Origin: Bacteroidia bacterium
GTDB lineage: Bacteria > Bacteroidota > Bacteroidia > SpSt-205
Reading direction: 5' to 3'
DNA: 45,346 bases
NCBI GenBank assembly: GCA_026413325.1
Contig: JANZYW010000012.1
Coordinates: forward strand, 1-45,346
Shown here: positions 33,199 through 41,651 of the stretch, piece by piece
Layout: each line of letters starts with the position of its first letter
How positions within the stretch are numbered: position 1 is the stretch's first letter
Translations under genes and position numbers: made by a program
The notes under the pieces: model-generated
Told to the model about the DNA's origin: nothing
Databases searched by the model: none
The model's input: only the letters and a program-made list of their open reading frames with translations

Positions 33199-34194
33199 TT
33201 AGGCTAAGGGAGTTACATATCGAGCTTGTGGGGTCAAGAGTGCTTTCCGCACCCATCGTCCCTTTTCTTCGGCAAATCGGCGTACCGCCAGCCTCTCTTT
33301 ATTACAGGGGCCATTCCCGCCGATCACTTGCCAGAATTCTTCCCAGTTAGGGTCGCTATATTCCCATCGGCCTGTTTCTGGATCCTTTCGGAGGTTGGGA
33401 TCAGGTATAGTGAGCCCTAACTCCCATATTTTGGGTACATACATGTCTAAGAACTGCTGGCGCATTTCATCATTGGTGGCGAGCTTGACTTTCCATTTTA
33501 TGAGTTTCTCGGTATGGACGGAGACGGTGTCGGGTGGACCGAAAAAGTGCATGATAGGCCTCCACCAGCGATTGAGGGCGTCTTGGAGGAGGGCGCGCTG
33601 CTTAGGTGTGCCAGTTGCTAAGTACACGACGCTATCGTAGCCGTATTTTAGGTGAAAAGACTCTTCCCAGCAAATGCGTTCAAGCGCCCGTCCATAAGGT
33701 CCATATGAGCCCTTGGCATTGGTGGTTTGATTGATGATGGCCCCTGCATCGATGAGCCAGGCAATCACAGCGGTATCTGCCCACGTCTCTGCAGGATAGT
33801 TAAAAACGTTAGAGTACTTGGACTTTCCAGAAAGGAGATCGTTGATCATTTCCTCTCGAGATTTTCCGAGGGTTTCCGCTGCGCTATAGAGAAGCTGTGC
33901 ATGGCCTACTTCATCCTGTACTTTGGCCATGAGGGCTAACTTTCGACGGAAGTTAGGGGCACGAGTAATCCAGGTGCCTTCGGGTAAGGCACCGATGATC
34001 TCAGAATGTGCATGCTGTTCGATAAGACGGATGAGCTGACGGCGATACTCGAAGGGCATCCAATCTTGCGGTTCTATTTTTTCCCCTCGTTCTATGCGGG
34101 CTTCGAACTCAGCCAGCCTATCGGGATCTTCTTGCTCTACTTTCTTTCCCCAGTTCTCAATGTCCTCTGGACGTATCGTAAGATTGCCGTACAT
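33199..34194 (-). CDS. paaA: phenylacetyl-CoA epoxidase catalytic subunit PaaA
   Basis: The 331-residue ferritin-like protein has the di-iron motifs: Glu65 (HSEIIG), Glu95/His98 (DEVGHAQ) and Glu178/His181 (EESFHLKYG). It inserts oxygen into phenylacetyl-CoA to give the ring 1,2-epoxide, the first step of aerobic phenylacetate breakdown. It heads the operon paaABC-arsC-paaD. A -7 box is 4 nt upstream. A palindromic candidate operator covers its -33 region, and a TetR gene lies directly upstream, suggesting PaaR-like repression relieved by phenylacetyl-CoA (inferred). Confidence 0.96.
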   Translation of the reverse strand: MYGNLTIRPEDIENWGKKVEQEDPDRLAEFEARIERGEKIEPQDWMPFEYRRQLIRLIEQHAHSEIIGALPEGTWITRAPNFRRKLALMAKVQDEVGHAQLLYSAAETLGKSREEMINDLLSGKSKYSNVFNYPAETWADTAVIAWLIDAGAIINQTTNAKGSYGPYGRALERICWEESFHLKYGYDSVVYLATGTPKQRALLQDALNRWWRPIMHFFGPPDTVSVHTEKLIKWKVKLATNDEMRQQFLDMYVPKIWELGLTIPDPNLRKDPETGRWEYSDPNWEEFWQVIGGNGPCNKERLAVRRFAEEKGRWVRKALLTPQARYVTPLA

Positions 34195-34198
34195 AGCT

Positions 34199-34206
34199 CA
34201 AATATA
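34199..34206 (-). promoter_or_regulatory. -7 promoter box of the paa operon
   Basis: TATATTTG on the minus strand, 4 nt before the ATG. TTTG (34227-34224) is the -33 box with a 17-nt spacer, lying inside the palindromic operator. Confidence 0.7.
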
Positions 34207-34221
34207 CAACTTTTTTTATCT

Positions 34222-34235
34222 ACCAAACGTTAGGT
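34222..34235. promoter_or_regulatory. candidate TetR/PaaR operator over the paaA promoter
   Basis: ACCAAACGTTAGGT is a 14-base palindrome with one mismatched pair (positions 4 and 11), built on the core AACGTT. It overlaps the -33 TTTG of the paaA promoter, an ideal site for repression. GGTCGACC (34233-34240) is an overlapping perfect 8-base palindrome. Confidence 0.6.
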
Positions 34236-34248
34236 CGACCAAGATCTG

Positions 34249-34272
34249 CTCTCTTCCGATAGGGGAAGAGAG
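34249..34272. repeat. perfect inverted repeat between tetR and paaA
   Basis: CTCTCTTCC (34249-34257) and GGAAGAGAG (34264-34272) pair perfectly over 9 bp with a 6-base loop. No T-run follows on either strand. It could be a second regulatory site or help end the tetR transcript. Confidence 0.55.
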
Positions 34273-34377
34273 GATGCCGACAGCAGAAGAAGGGGCTGTA
34301 CAAAAGATGGAGAATAGAACTTTTCTAAGTTTAGATAGGGATTTCCCTTTCAAGGAGAGTCGTTACCCTTGTGCTTT

Positions 34378-34950
34378 TCACCAGCTGCGGATGAGGCCTT
34401 TTAGAAATAGTCCAGCGAAGGTGTGACCGATTTCTGTGGGGGAGAGAGGTCCCCCTGGCTGATACCAAGTAGCGGTCGCATTGAGAGCAGCCAATAGGGA
34501 AACAGCTATGAATCGGGACTCAATCTCTCGAAATAGATTTTTTCGTATGCCTTCTTGCAGGATACGTTCGAAGCGGGCTTCATATGCCTTCTGACGCTCA
34601 AGGAAGGCAGAGCGCCGGGGCTCAGACAGATATTGGGGGGCTTCTCGAAGGAAGATAGCCGCTTGGGTAGGTTTTGCCAAGAGGGCTTGAAGATGGGCTA
34701 CACAAAACCGTTCTACTTTGTGGGTTACTTCCCAATCGCTTTCGGCTATACCCGCTGTTGCCTTCTCAAATCGCTCAGCGACTTCATGTGCGAGCGTCTC
34801 TAATACACATTCTTTGGTGGGGAAGTAATGGTAGAGTGAAGGAGGTGTAAGTCCTACGGCTTGAGCGAGCTGTCGCAGACTGACCCGTTCAAATCCTCTA
34901 CGAGCGAAGAGGTCTAATGCCACTTCTAAAATCCGCTGCCGTTGATTCAC
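34378..34950 (-). CDS. TetR-family transcriptional regulator (candidate PaaR)
   Basis: From GTG 34950 the protein has 190 residues. The N-terminal helix-turn-helix reads LFARRGFERVSLRQLAQAVGLTPPSLYHYFPTKE (about 12-45). The C-terminal ligand-binding domain has FLREAPQYLSEPRRSAFLERQ and a Pro-rich end. It lies 183 bases upstream of paaA in the same direction, so control of the paa genes is inferred; FadR-like control of acyl-CoA metabolism is an alternative. A -7 box lies 5 nt upstream of the GTG. Confidence 0.87.
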   Translation of the reverse strand: MNQRQRILEVALDLFARRGFERVSLRQLAQAVGLTPPSLYHYFPTKECVLETLAHEVAERFEKATAGIAESDWEVTHKVERFCVAHLQALLAKPTQAAIFLREAPQYLSEPRRSAFLERQKAYEARFERILQEGIRKNLFREIESRFIAVSLLAALNATATWYQPGGPLSPTEIGHTFAGLFLKGLIRSW

Positions 34951-34955
34951 TTTTG

Positions 34956-34963
34956 CAAAGCTA
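34956..34963 (-). promoter_or_regulatory. -7 promoter box of the tetR gene
   Basis: TAGCTTTG on the minus strand, 5 nt before the GTG. The direct repeats CTACGG at 34961-34966 and 34972-34977, 11 bp apart, overlap it. Confidence 0.65.
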
Positions 34964-35225
34964 CGGGATGCCTACGGAACTATGGTCGGATGAAGAAAAC
35001 ATTCCTGATCAGCTATCCCTGAGGAGGTTCTGGGCTTATTTTCTTTTTGAGCATTTGTGCGGTAGTGCATCGGCTGTCTCCTGTATGAAAGAATGGTCTA
35101 TTTTGTGTTAGAGTGAAGGCGGCTGCTGCCGTGAGCAATTTGCTTTATGGTTTTGTCTCGATCTGGGAAAGGGGAGCATTTTCTTTCGTGGTCTATCTGA
35201 AGGGAGCGAGGAAGGAGAGGTATAT
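34964..35225. other. intergenic region upstream of tetR, nothing confident
   Basis: A 262-base stretch between the M16-like gene and tetR. Short open frames exist on both strands (for example 34969-35111 plus), but none has a -7 box or recognisable sequence. No clear terminator was seen. Confidence 0.4.
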
Positions 35226-36248
35226 CTATGGAGTGAGGGAAAGGGGCAGGAGAGAAACGTCCCACTTGTAATGGATTCGCTGCCAGCGACGGCTTGGCGG
35301 TGCAGGGGGGGTAGAGGGGAGGCCAGAGATTCCCCATACGCAGGCCCACCAACTGCTCAGAAGCTGGCTATCAGCTGCGTGTAACCAAGAAAAGAAAGAG
35401 CTCGCTCCGTGTGGGGGAAGTAAGAAGGGACGAGAAAGAAAGTCTTGAGCGGCCTGATAGGTTGCACTAGGGAATCCTGTTTCGATCCAGAGTTCTGCTC
35501 CTTGTGGAAGGGGTATCCATGTAGCTTGACAGGCCAGCTGTTTCTGGTCACACAGGTATCGGATGAGCTCCCGCCCTTGATTCCATAAAGCCATGTAAGT
35601 CGAGATGTCTGTCGTTTTTACCCTCCACCGTACATACAACACGCCGGTTCCTTGACGAGCAAGGGGATAGGGGTTAGAAAGGGGAAGGGGAGGGATGTAA
35701 GAGGGAAGTGGCTGACTTTCTCCAATAAGCTGACGAGTGATGCGGATCAAGGGACTGGATATCCGCCCCCGAAGTACACAGCGAAGCTGCCCTTCCCTCC
35801 AATACCGAAGGAAAGCCTGGCTGAGCGTTACAGGAGAGACAGACACGTCGGCTGTATCCTCATACACCTGGCGATAAGACCAAGCGAGGGGATTCTCGGG
35901 AAGGATCGGTATAGGTACTCCTCTTTGGAGGCGTTGAGGAAACCGCTGCAGAGCACCTGATAAGGCACTGAAGAAAGCATACAGTCCTTCTGGAGTGGCC
36001 TGTCCCTCTATACAGAACCAGGGTCCTGCCCTTCTGAGCCGATATCGGATGCTATGGATATACGATATTTCCTTCAATACAGAGTCGCTGAAAAGGAGTT
36101 CTGCTACGATATGGGCGATTTTTTCCCCTCTTCCTCGGTCAAGAGGGTGATACAGATTCCAGACTACATTTCCTCCTTCTTGCGGGAATGTGCATAGCCC
36201 TCCTTGAGCCCAAAGTACAAGGGGGAGCCAGCTCAGGGACCGTAACAT
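35226..36248 (-). CDS. secreted M16-like protein, degenerate (second of pair)
   Basis: The 340-residue protein has a signal peptide, MLRSLSWLPLVLWA, cleaved before QGG. The remainder has no zinc motif (HxxEH). Its arrangement (VVWNLYHPLDRGRGEKIAHIVAELLF, then a helical central part and GVLYVRWRVKTTDISTYMAL) only loosely resembles M16 peptidase-like domains. I do not recognise it otherwise. It overlaps the preceding gene by 16 bases, so the two probably form a pair. It ends the lepA run. Confidence 0.65.
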   Translation of the reverse strand: MLRSLSWLPLVLWAQGGLCTFPQEGGNVVWNLYHPLDRGRGEKIAHIVAELLFSDSVLKEISYIHSIRYRLRRAGPWFCIEGQATPEGLYAFFSALSGALQRFPQRLQRGVPIPILPENPLAWSYRQVYEDTADVSVSPVTLSQAFLRYWREGQLRCVLRGRISSPLIRITRQLIGESQPLPSYIPPLPLSNPYPLARQGTGVLYVRWRVKTTDISTYMALWNQGRELIRYLCDQKQLACQATWIPLPQGAELWIETGFPSATYQAAQDFLSRPFLLPPHGASSFFSWLHAADSQLLSSWWACVWGISGLPSTPPAPPSRRWQRIHYKWDVSLLPLSLTP

Positions 36249-37690
36249 CGCAGACGAATCGCTTTCTCAGGAAAATCAGGTCCAGCCTTTTGTAAAGTAA
36301 CCCGAAGGAGAAAAGCTGGAATCTTATAGCGGTTAATGAAAGTACGGCGAAGCTCATGGAGCTCCTTCCATCGACGGTTTCGACTACGAGTCTGGCGGTA
36401 GTAGCCAATGAGTTCAAAAAACGCTTCAGGAAATCGGTCGTGATACAACTGCATACTGGCAGCCCATTCCGCCACGGGAAGGGAACCCTTGCCTTCCCAG
36501 AAAAAATCGGGAGGGGAGGGTGGCGGCAGAGTGTCGGGAGGAGAGAGCACTTGCAGAGAAGAGAATGTATCCTCTGTAACAGCTTCATTGTAGAGCCAGG
36601 TGCCTACTGCGTGGAAAGGCCACCCTTTTTTCCATAGGTCTTCTGGGAGGGTGTCAGGGAGAGCGACCGTATCTCCTCGGAGAGAAGCAGCTATCCAGAC
36701 ATCGGGATATAAATCTGGATAAGCATAAAGGTTGGAGCGAGCTAAGGTGTAAGCCGCTTTCCAGGCTTTGATTTCGGTAGTGTCTCGTGGAGTAAGCCAA
36801 GCGAGTCCACGAAGGAAAGCGTAGCTTTTCCCATCCACGCGAGCGAAAAGAAGATAGGTATGCTTTCCCCAAAACTCCCCTTGCCAGCGGAGGGGAGCCG
36901 CTTCTTCTCTCCAACGAGTGAGGAAGGCTTCGATAAAAGCGATTTTCTCCGCCCAAGAGGGAGGAGTGGTGAGTTGTAGAGCTACGTAGGCGGGGTAGGC
37001 CCAGAGATTTTCTTCGGTCGTATCAGAGAGAGAAGGGGGGGGAGGAGAAGGAGGGGAGTTTCTGTCACCTCCAGAAAATGGAGAACGAAAAGTGAGCTTG
37101 CGAAGCTGTATTTTTTCTCTGACAGAGAGAGCTCCTCCGATAATCAGATAAAGGGAGTCTGGTTGGAGATATCGCTGTACATACAAAGCAGCCTCTTCTT
37201 GGGTGAAGCCACCCGGGGCTTTCGTCGCCCCTTTCAAGCGCCACTTGAGTTCTTGCTCGAGTGAGAATCCTTCCCACTGACGGAGGTACTTTCGCTTGTA
37301 CCCTTCCCATGCGATTGGGTCGCCGATGGGTAGGTGGGTTAGGGTGGCATAGAGTCCCTCTACGGCTTCTATAAGAGAAGATCGGGGGACGGTGAGGAAA
37401 ATGGCAGCCCCTTCGGGACCGCTCCAGGTAGCAAGGGTGGCTCCCAGGCGAGAAGCCCAGCTCTGGGGCCAGTAAGCGTTCTTGGTGGTATACCCTCTGC
37501 CGGTGACCATCCAGCCTATGAACTCGCCCAGTTCTCTTTGATGGGGAGCGTGTGGCCATGCTATGGCTACCCAAATGACGGCTCTTTTCGTGCCGAAGTC
37601 TGGAAAAGTGATAAGTGTTGGTTGTCCAGAACGGGTCTCTCGGATTTGCCCCCACAGGATTCCTATGAGGGTGACAAGGTGGGTTGCCAT
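36233..37690 (-). CDS. secreted M16-like protein, degenerate (first of pair)
   Basis: The 485-residue protein has a short signal-like start, MATHLVTLIGILWG, followed by QIRE. The order AVIWVAIAWPHAPHQRELGEF, AAIFLTVPRSSLIEAVEGLY and WAYPAYVALQLTTPPS resembles the alternating halves of M16 peptidases. The catalytic HxxEH motif is absent, so it is probably not a protease by itself. A Pro/Ser-rich linker lies at about 210-225. The start overlaps the phosphatase gene by 28 bases. Identification is tentative. Confidence 0.65.
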   Translation of the reverse strand: MATHLVTLIGILWGQIRETRSGQPTLITFPDFGTKRAVIWVAIAWPHAPHQRELGEFIGWMVTGRGYTTKNAYWPQSWASRLGATLATWSGPEGAAIFLTVPRSSLIEAVEGLYATLTHLPIGDPIAWEGYKRKYLRQWEGFSLEQELKWRLKGATKAPGGFTQEEAALYVQRYLQPDSLYLIIGGALSVREKIQLRKLTFRSPFSGGDRNSPPSPPPPSLSDTTEENLWAYPAYVALQLTTPPSWAEKIAFIEAFLTRWREEAAPLRWQGEFWGKHTYLLFARVDGKSYAFLRGLAWLTPRDTTEIKAWKAAYTLARSNLYAYPDLYPDVWIAASLRGDTVALPDTLPEDLWKKGWPFHAVGTWLYNEAVTEDTFSSLQVLSPPDTLPPPSPPDFFWEGKGSLPVAEWAASMQLYHDRFPEAFFELIGYYRQTRSRNRRWKELHELRRTFINRYKIPAFLLRVTLQKAGPDFPEKAIRLRCYGP

Positions 37691-39234
37691 GCCAGCTTTA
37701 GAGTGAAACGCCTATTGTAACTTCTCTCAAAAAAATCCTGAACCTCCGTAGAAATGGCATGGATATATCTTCCTGCGCTATTTTCCGTGGTATCGGCGGA
37801 CACTTCTATTTGTGTGTCGGTCCATTTCGTGGAGACCTGGAGAGGACCGTGTCGAAGATACTTGGCCAGCTGGTCGGAGAGGCGTAAAATAGGAGCCAAA
37901 GCCCCGATAATTTTCTTCTGTGCACGAGGGAGAGCGCTGTAGTGGAAGTGCTCGGAGGAGGGAAAACCCTTTCTATGATACCGAACAAGATTGGCGATGA
38001 GGAGAAGTTCCTCGGGGGTGAAGCCGGGCATGGGACTATTGAGGACGATGTAAAGTCCATGTTTGTGATGACCACTGGGGTTGATAAAGTGACCGATATC
38101 ATGGAGATAGGCCGCATAGGCAAGCCATTCTTTCTCCAGGGCTCCTAAGTGGTGGAGAGGGCGAAGGAGTTCGAATAATTTTTCTGCCCAAGCACGGGTA
38201 TGTTCCGCATGTTCTGTGGACAGCTGGTATTTCTCTCCCAAACTGCGAATAGTACGCTCGCGCAAGGGACGCTCCGAGAGATGAGTAGAACCCAAGAGAT
38301 GGCTGGCGTAATCGTAGAGGATGCCTTCCCGGAGGGAATAGTCACTGACTATGAGAGTTTGAATAGGGAAAATGTTCAGAATGCTTTCGATCAGGATAGC
38401 GCCGTATGGCATAAGGGGAGCCCTTTCGGCCTGCATACCTTTGAGACGGAGGCGCTCCGATAGAGGGAGAGAGATGAGCTTCTGATAAACGGGGTAGAAG
38501 AGCAGGGGACTAAACCGGTACCCATGGATGGTCTGAGCAGCCAACCCATCTCCGGAATGATGAGCTACTAATCTCCCCATGGTCTTGAAAGTTCCTGAAC
38601 TTCCAATAAGATAATGCACTTTCTCTCCTGCTATCGCAGTGAGAAGCGGTGATAGGGTTTTTTCAATATGGGTGCGAAGGGCTCCTAAGATGGGAGAAGA
38701 GAGGGGGTCGCTGTCAGGGAACTGTTTTTGTAAGGTTGTAACGCCGAGAGGTACGCTTATGAGATACCGAATTTCTCCTTTATCTCCCAAAATAAACTCT
38801 ACAGAGCCCCCGCCAATGTCCATCACGAGGTACGGTTCTTCTGGCAGCGGCAGGCCGTGTTTGACTCCTTCATGGATGAGGCGAGCTTCTTCGGCACCGG
38901 TTAGAATCCGTATCTCGATGCCGAGTTCATGACGTACTGCCTCTATGAAAGTATGGGCATTTAAGGCCTGGCGAAATGCCTCGGTCCCACAGGCAAGTAT
39001 TTTTTCCACTCCTGACTGGCGAGCTATCCCGACGAAGGTGCGAAGTACCTCTATCCCTCGCTCCATTGCTTCTTCGGAGAAGGCAGGAGGAGTCCCTTCC
39101 AGCCCTCTTCCTAAAAAGACAAACTCTCGTAGCTTGCGCTCAATACGGATTTCCTGTCTCTCTTCGTCAAGGCGAGCGAGCACCAAGTGAAAAGAGTTGG
39201 TTCCGAGGTCTAATGCAGCGATGCGTCTATCCAT
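37663..39234 (-). CDS. Ppx/GppA-family phosphatase with HD domain
   Basis: The 523-residue protein has an N-terminal ASKHA ATPase-fold half: AALDLGTNSFHLVLA (phosphate 1), MDIGGGSVEFI (phosphate 2) and LIGSSGTFKTMG. The C-terminal helical half carries an HD-type YAAYLHDIGHFINPSGHHKH. This matches exopolyphosphatase/guanosine pentaphosphate phosphohydrolase. Which of polyphosphate or pppGpp is the main substrate cannot be told. It overlaps the TerB-like gene by 8 bases. Confidence 0.93.
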   Translation of the reverse strand: MDRRIAALDLGTNSFHLVLARLDEERQEIRIERKLREFVFLGRGLEGTPPAFSEEAMERGIEVLRTFVGIARQSGVEKILACGTEAFRQALNAHTFIEAVRHELGIEIRILTGAEEARLIHEGVKHGLPLPEEPYLVMDIGGGSVEFILGDKGEIRYLISVPLGVTTLQKQFPDSDPLSSPILGALRTHIEKTLSPLLTAIAGEKVHYLIGSSGTFKTMGRLVAHHSGDGLAAQTIHGYRFSPLLFYPVYQKLISLPLSERLRLKGMQAERAPLMPYGAILIESILNIFPIQTLIVSDYSLREGILYDYASHLLGSTHLSERPLRERTIRSLGEKYQLSTEHAEHTRAWAEKLFELLRPLHHLGALEKEWLAYAAYLHDIGHFINPSGHHKHGLYIVLNSPMPGFTPEELLLIANLVRYHRKGFPSSEHFHYSALPRAQKKIIGALAPILRLSDQLAKYLRHGPLQVSTKWTDTQIEVSADTTENSAGRYIHAISTEVQDFFERSYNRRFTLKLAWQPTLSPS

Positions 39235-39778
39235 GGGAGCGATCTAATAACTTGCGAAGGTACTGTAGTGCTTCTGGAGCTTGCTCAAAATCGAGCTCCC
39301 GAATCAGGCGTTCTATCTCATCCCGTTCTTTTGGGGATATAAGTTCTTCAGACTCGCCTGGAGGTAACTCTGCTCGTCGGAGTCGCAGCAAGAGATTTTG
39401 AACGATATCGCCTGTACTGGCAGCGGCTATAGCGAAGAGGAACTCGGCCTGTTCGCGGTATAGCTCGGGCCTTGCGGAGAGGAGGGCTCGGAGAGCCGCC
39501 AGGAAACGCTCTCGCCAGAAGTCCATGTCAATAGCCAGATATCGCATCTCCGAGCGCCAATCCAAGTTGTGGGGAGATACACCCTCTATTTTACAGAGGA
39601 ACTTCACCATTTCTTCTAAACGGTACACTTCGGAAGTATCGGTGAAACCATCTGCCTGGGCCACGATCACGGAGGGGAAGATTCGAAGTAGGAGCTCAAA
39701 CGCTTTTTTATCCAGGCGAGTGCGACGCTCCCGTTGGTAATCGCTCCACGCCTGTTCTACGATTTCTATCGAGGCCAT
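39227..39778 (-). CDS. TerB-like helical protein
   Basis: The 183-residue protein is all-helical, without signal or membrane segments. IVAQADGFTDTSEVYRLEEMVKFL at about 37-60 resembles the acidic ADG motif of TerB-type metal-binding domains, but the match is partial. Function is unknown. It begins 7 bases after the lepA stop and continues directly into ppx. Confidence 0.6.
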   Translation of the reverse strand: MASIEIVEQAWSDYQRERRTRLDKKAFELLLRIFPSVIVAQADGFTDTSEVYRLEEMVKFLCKIEGVSPHNLDWRSEMRYLAIDMDFWRERFLAALRALLSARPELYREQAEFLFAIAAASTGDIVQNLLLRLRRAELPPGESEELISPKERDEIERLIRELDFEQAPEALQYLRKLLDRSHG

Positions 39779-39785
39779 AGTTTGG

Positions 39786-41567
39786 TCAATCTAACTTGAG
39801 CACGGCCATGAAGGCTTCTTGCGGTACTTCTACGGACCCTAACTGGCGCATGCGCTTTTTCCCTTCTTTCTGGCGCTCCAGTAGCTTTCGTTTTCGCGTG
39901 ATGTCTCCTCCGTAGCACTTGGCCGTCACATCTTTTCGGAGGGCTTTTAGGGTTTCACGAGCGATCACCCTTCCGTAGATAGCTGCTTGTATGGCGATTT
40001 CAAACTGCTGGCGAGGAATGAGTTCTTTTAGCTTTTGGCAGAGCCTTCGGCCCCAGTCGTAAGCTTTATCTCGGTGAATGATGCAGCTGAGGGCATCGAC
40101 TTTGTCACCATTGAGAAGAATGTCCATGCGTACCAGCTCGCTGGGTTGATACCCTATCAGTTCGTAGTCTAATGAGGCATACCCTCGGGACAAAGACTTA
40201 AGTCGGTCGTAGAAGTCAAATATGACCTCTCCCAGAGGCATCTCAAAAATCAGTTCTACTCGAGTCGGGGAGAGGTAGGTCTGGTTTTTGAAAGTACCTC
40301 TTCGGCTGATGCATAGCTCCATGAGGGGGCCGATAAAAGCGGTATCCGTGATGATTTGGACTCGAACGAAAGGCTCTTCTAAGTGGTCGAGTTTGGCTGG
40401 GTCGGGCATCTGAGCAGGATTGGTCACCACTACCATCTCACCCGTTCGAAGGTAGGCATGGTAGGGAACATTTGGGACAGTAGCCAGCACTTCCATACCA
40501 AACTCTCGCGACAGGCGTTCCTGGACGATCTCCATATGCAGAAGCCCCAGGAATCCTACACGAAATCCAAATCCCAAAGCAGCGGAAGTCTCAGGCTCGA
40601 ACTGGATAGCAGCGTCATTCAATCGGAGCTTCTCCAAGGCTTCTCGGAGGTCCTCGAACTGGTTTGCATCTACAGGATAGAAGCCGGCAAAGACCATAGG
40701 CTTCATCTCTCGAAATCCCTTCAGCGGCTCAGAAGCGGGACGTTGCGCATCGGTTAGAGTATCGCCTACTTGGATTTCTCGGATATTTTTGATGCCTGCT
40801 ATCAGATATCCTACGGAGCCGCAGGGAATGCTTTCCTGCGGTTGTCTTTTAAGTTGAAAAATCCCCACTTCTTCCACGAGATATTCCGCTCCTGTCGCCA
40901 TGAGTCGGATCCGTTGCCTGGGTTGGAGGTACCCTTCCTTCACGCGCACATAAGCGATGGCTCCTCGATACGGGTCGAATTGAGAGTCAAAAATGAGCGC
41001 CCGTAGGGGTGCTTCTCCTCGATCGGGGGGAGGGGGGATGCGTTCAATGATCGCTTGGAGGATCTGATCGATACCAATGCCTTCTTTAGCACTGGCGTAG
41101 ATAACTTCTTCGGGCCGGCACCCGAGCAGCTCCACCACTTGGTCTCGTATCTCGTCTGGCCGAGCGGCGGGCAAGTCTATCTTGTTGAGAACGGGAATAA
41201 TCTCTAAGTCCTGTTCTAAAGCTAAGTAGAGATTGGCAAGTGTCTGGGCTTGAATGCCCTGGCTGGCATCAACGACCAAGAGGGCACCTTCACATGCTGC
41301 GATGGCGCGAGATACTTCATAGGAAAAATCCACATGTCCGGGTGTATCTATAAGGTTGAGGATATATCCCTTGTACTGCATCTGAACGGGGTGGCTCTTG
41401 ATAGTGATCCCTTTCTCCCGCTCGAGGTCCATGCTGTCTAACACCTGATCCATCATCTCCCGCTGAGAGAGGGTCCCTGTCGCTTCGAGAAGCCGGTCAG
41501 CCAGCGTACTTTTCCCATGGTCTATATGAGCAATGATGCAGAAGTTCCTGAGATGATGGGTGGACAT
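39786..41567 (-). CDS. lepA: elongation factor 4 (LepA)
   Basis: The 593-residue translational GTPase has G1 [10 protein letters not shown]3 DTPGHVDF and G4 NKID. The EF4-specific C-terminal domain includes [24 protein letters not shown]. It acts on stalled ribosomes by back-translocation or during subunit biogenesis. ATG 41567 is chosen because the GTG at 41573 lies only 2 nt from the -7 box. It heads a run with the TerB-like, Ppx and two M16-like genes. Confidence 0.96.
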   Translation of the reverse strand: MSTHHLRNFCIIAHIDHGKSTLADRLLEATGTLSQREMMDQVLDSMDLEREKGITIKSHPVQMQYKGYILNLIDTPGHVDFSYEVSRAIAACEGALLVVDASQGIQAQTLANLYLALEQDLEIIPVLNKIDLPAARPDEIRDQVVELLGCRPEEVIYASAKEGIGIDQILQAIIERIPPPPDRGEAPLRALIFDSQFDPYRGAIAYVRVKEGYLQPRQRIRLMATGAEYLVEEVGIFQLKRQPQESIPCGSVGYLIAGIKNIREIQVGDTLTDAQRPASEPLKGFREMKPMVFAGFYPVDANQFEDLREALEKLRLNDAAIQFEPETSAALGFGFRVGFLGLLHMEIVQERLSREFGMEVLATVPNVPYHAYLRTGEMVVVTNPAQMPDPAKLDHLEEPFVRVQIITDTAFIGPLMELCISRRGTFKNQTYLSPTRVELIFEMPLGEVIFDFYDRLKSLSRGYASLDYELIGYQPSELVRMDILLNGDKVDALSCIIHRDKAYDWGRRLCQKLKELIPRQQFEIAIQAAIYGRVIARETLKALRKDVTAKCYGGDITRKRKLLERQKEGKKRMRQLGSVEVPQEAFMAVLKLD

Positions 41568-41575
41568 GTACACAG

Positions 41576-41583
41576 CAAAGGTA
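41576..41583 (-). promoter_or_regulatory. -7 promoter box of the lepA run
   Basis: TACCTTTG on the minus strand, 8 nt before ATG 41567. Confidence 0.65.
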
Positions 41584-41651
41584 AGAGATATTTGGAGCGT
41601 GTGGAGTCTATAGAAACATGGCCACGACTTAGGGGAAGAACGGGTGAAACT

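Noticed and set aside
34241-34260. Similarity to the Illumina adapter end GCTCTTCCGATCT around GCTCTCTTCCGAT.
   Set aside because: Two extra bases and no match on either side; it is one arm of a genomic inverted repeat.
34969-35111. Plus-strand open frame of about 47 codons upstream of tetR.
   Set aside because: No -7 box, no recognised sequence, and it partly overlaps the tetR promoter.
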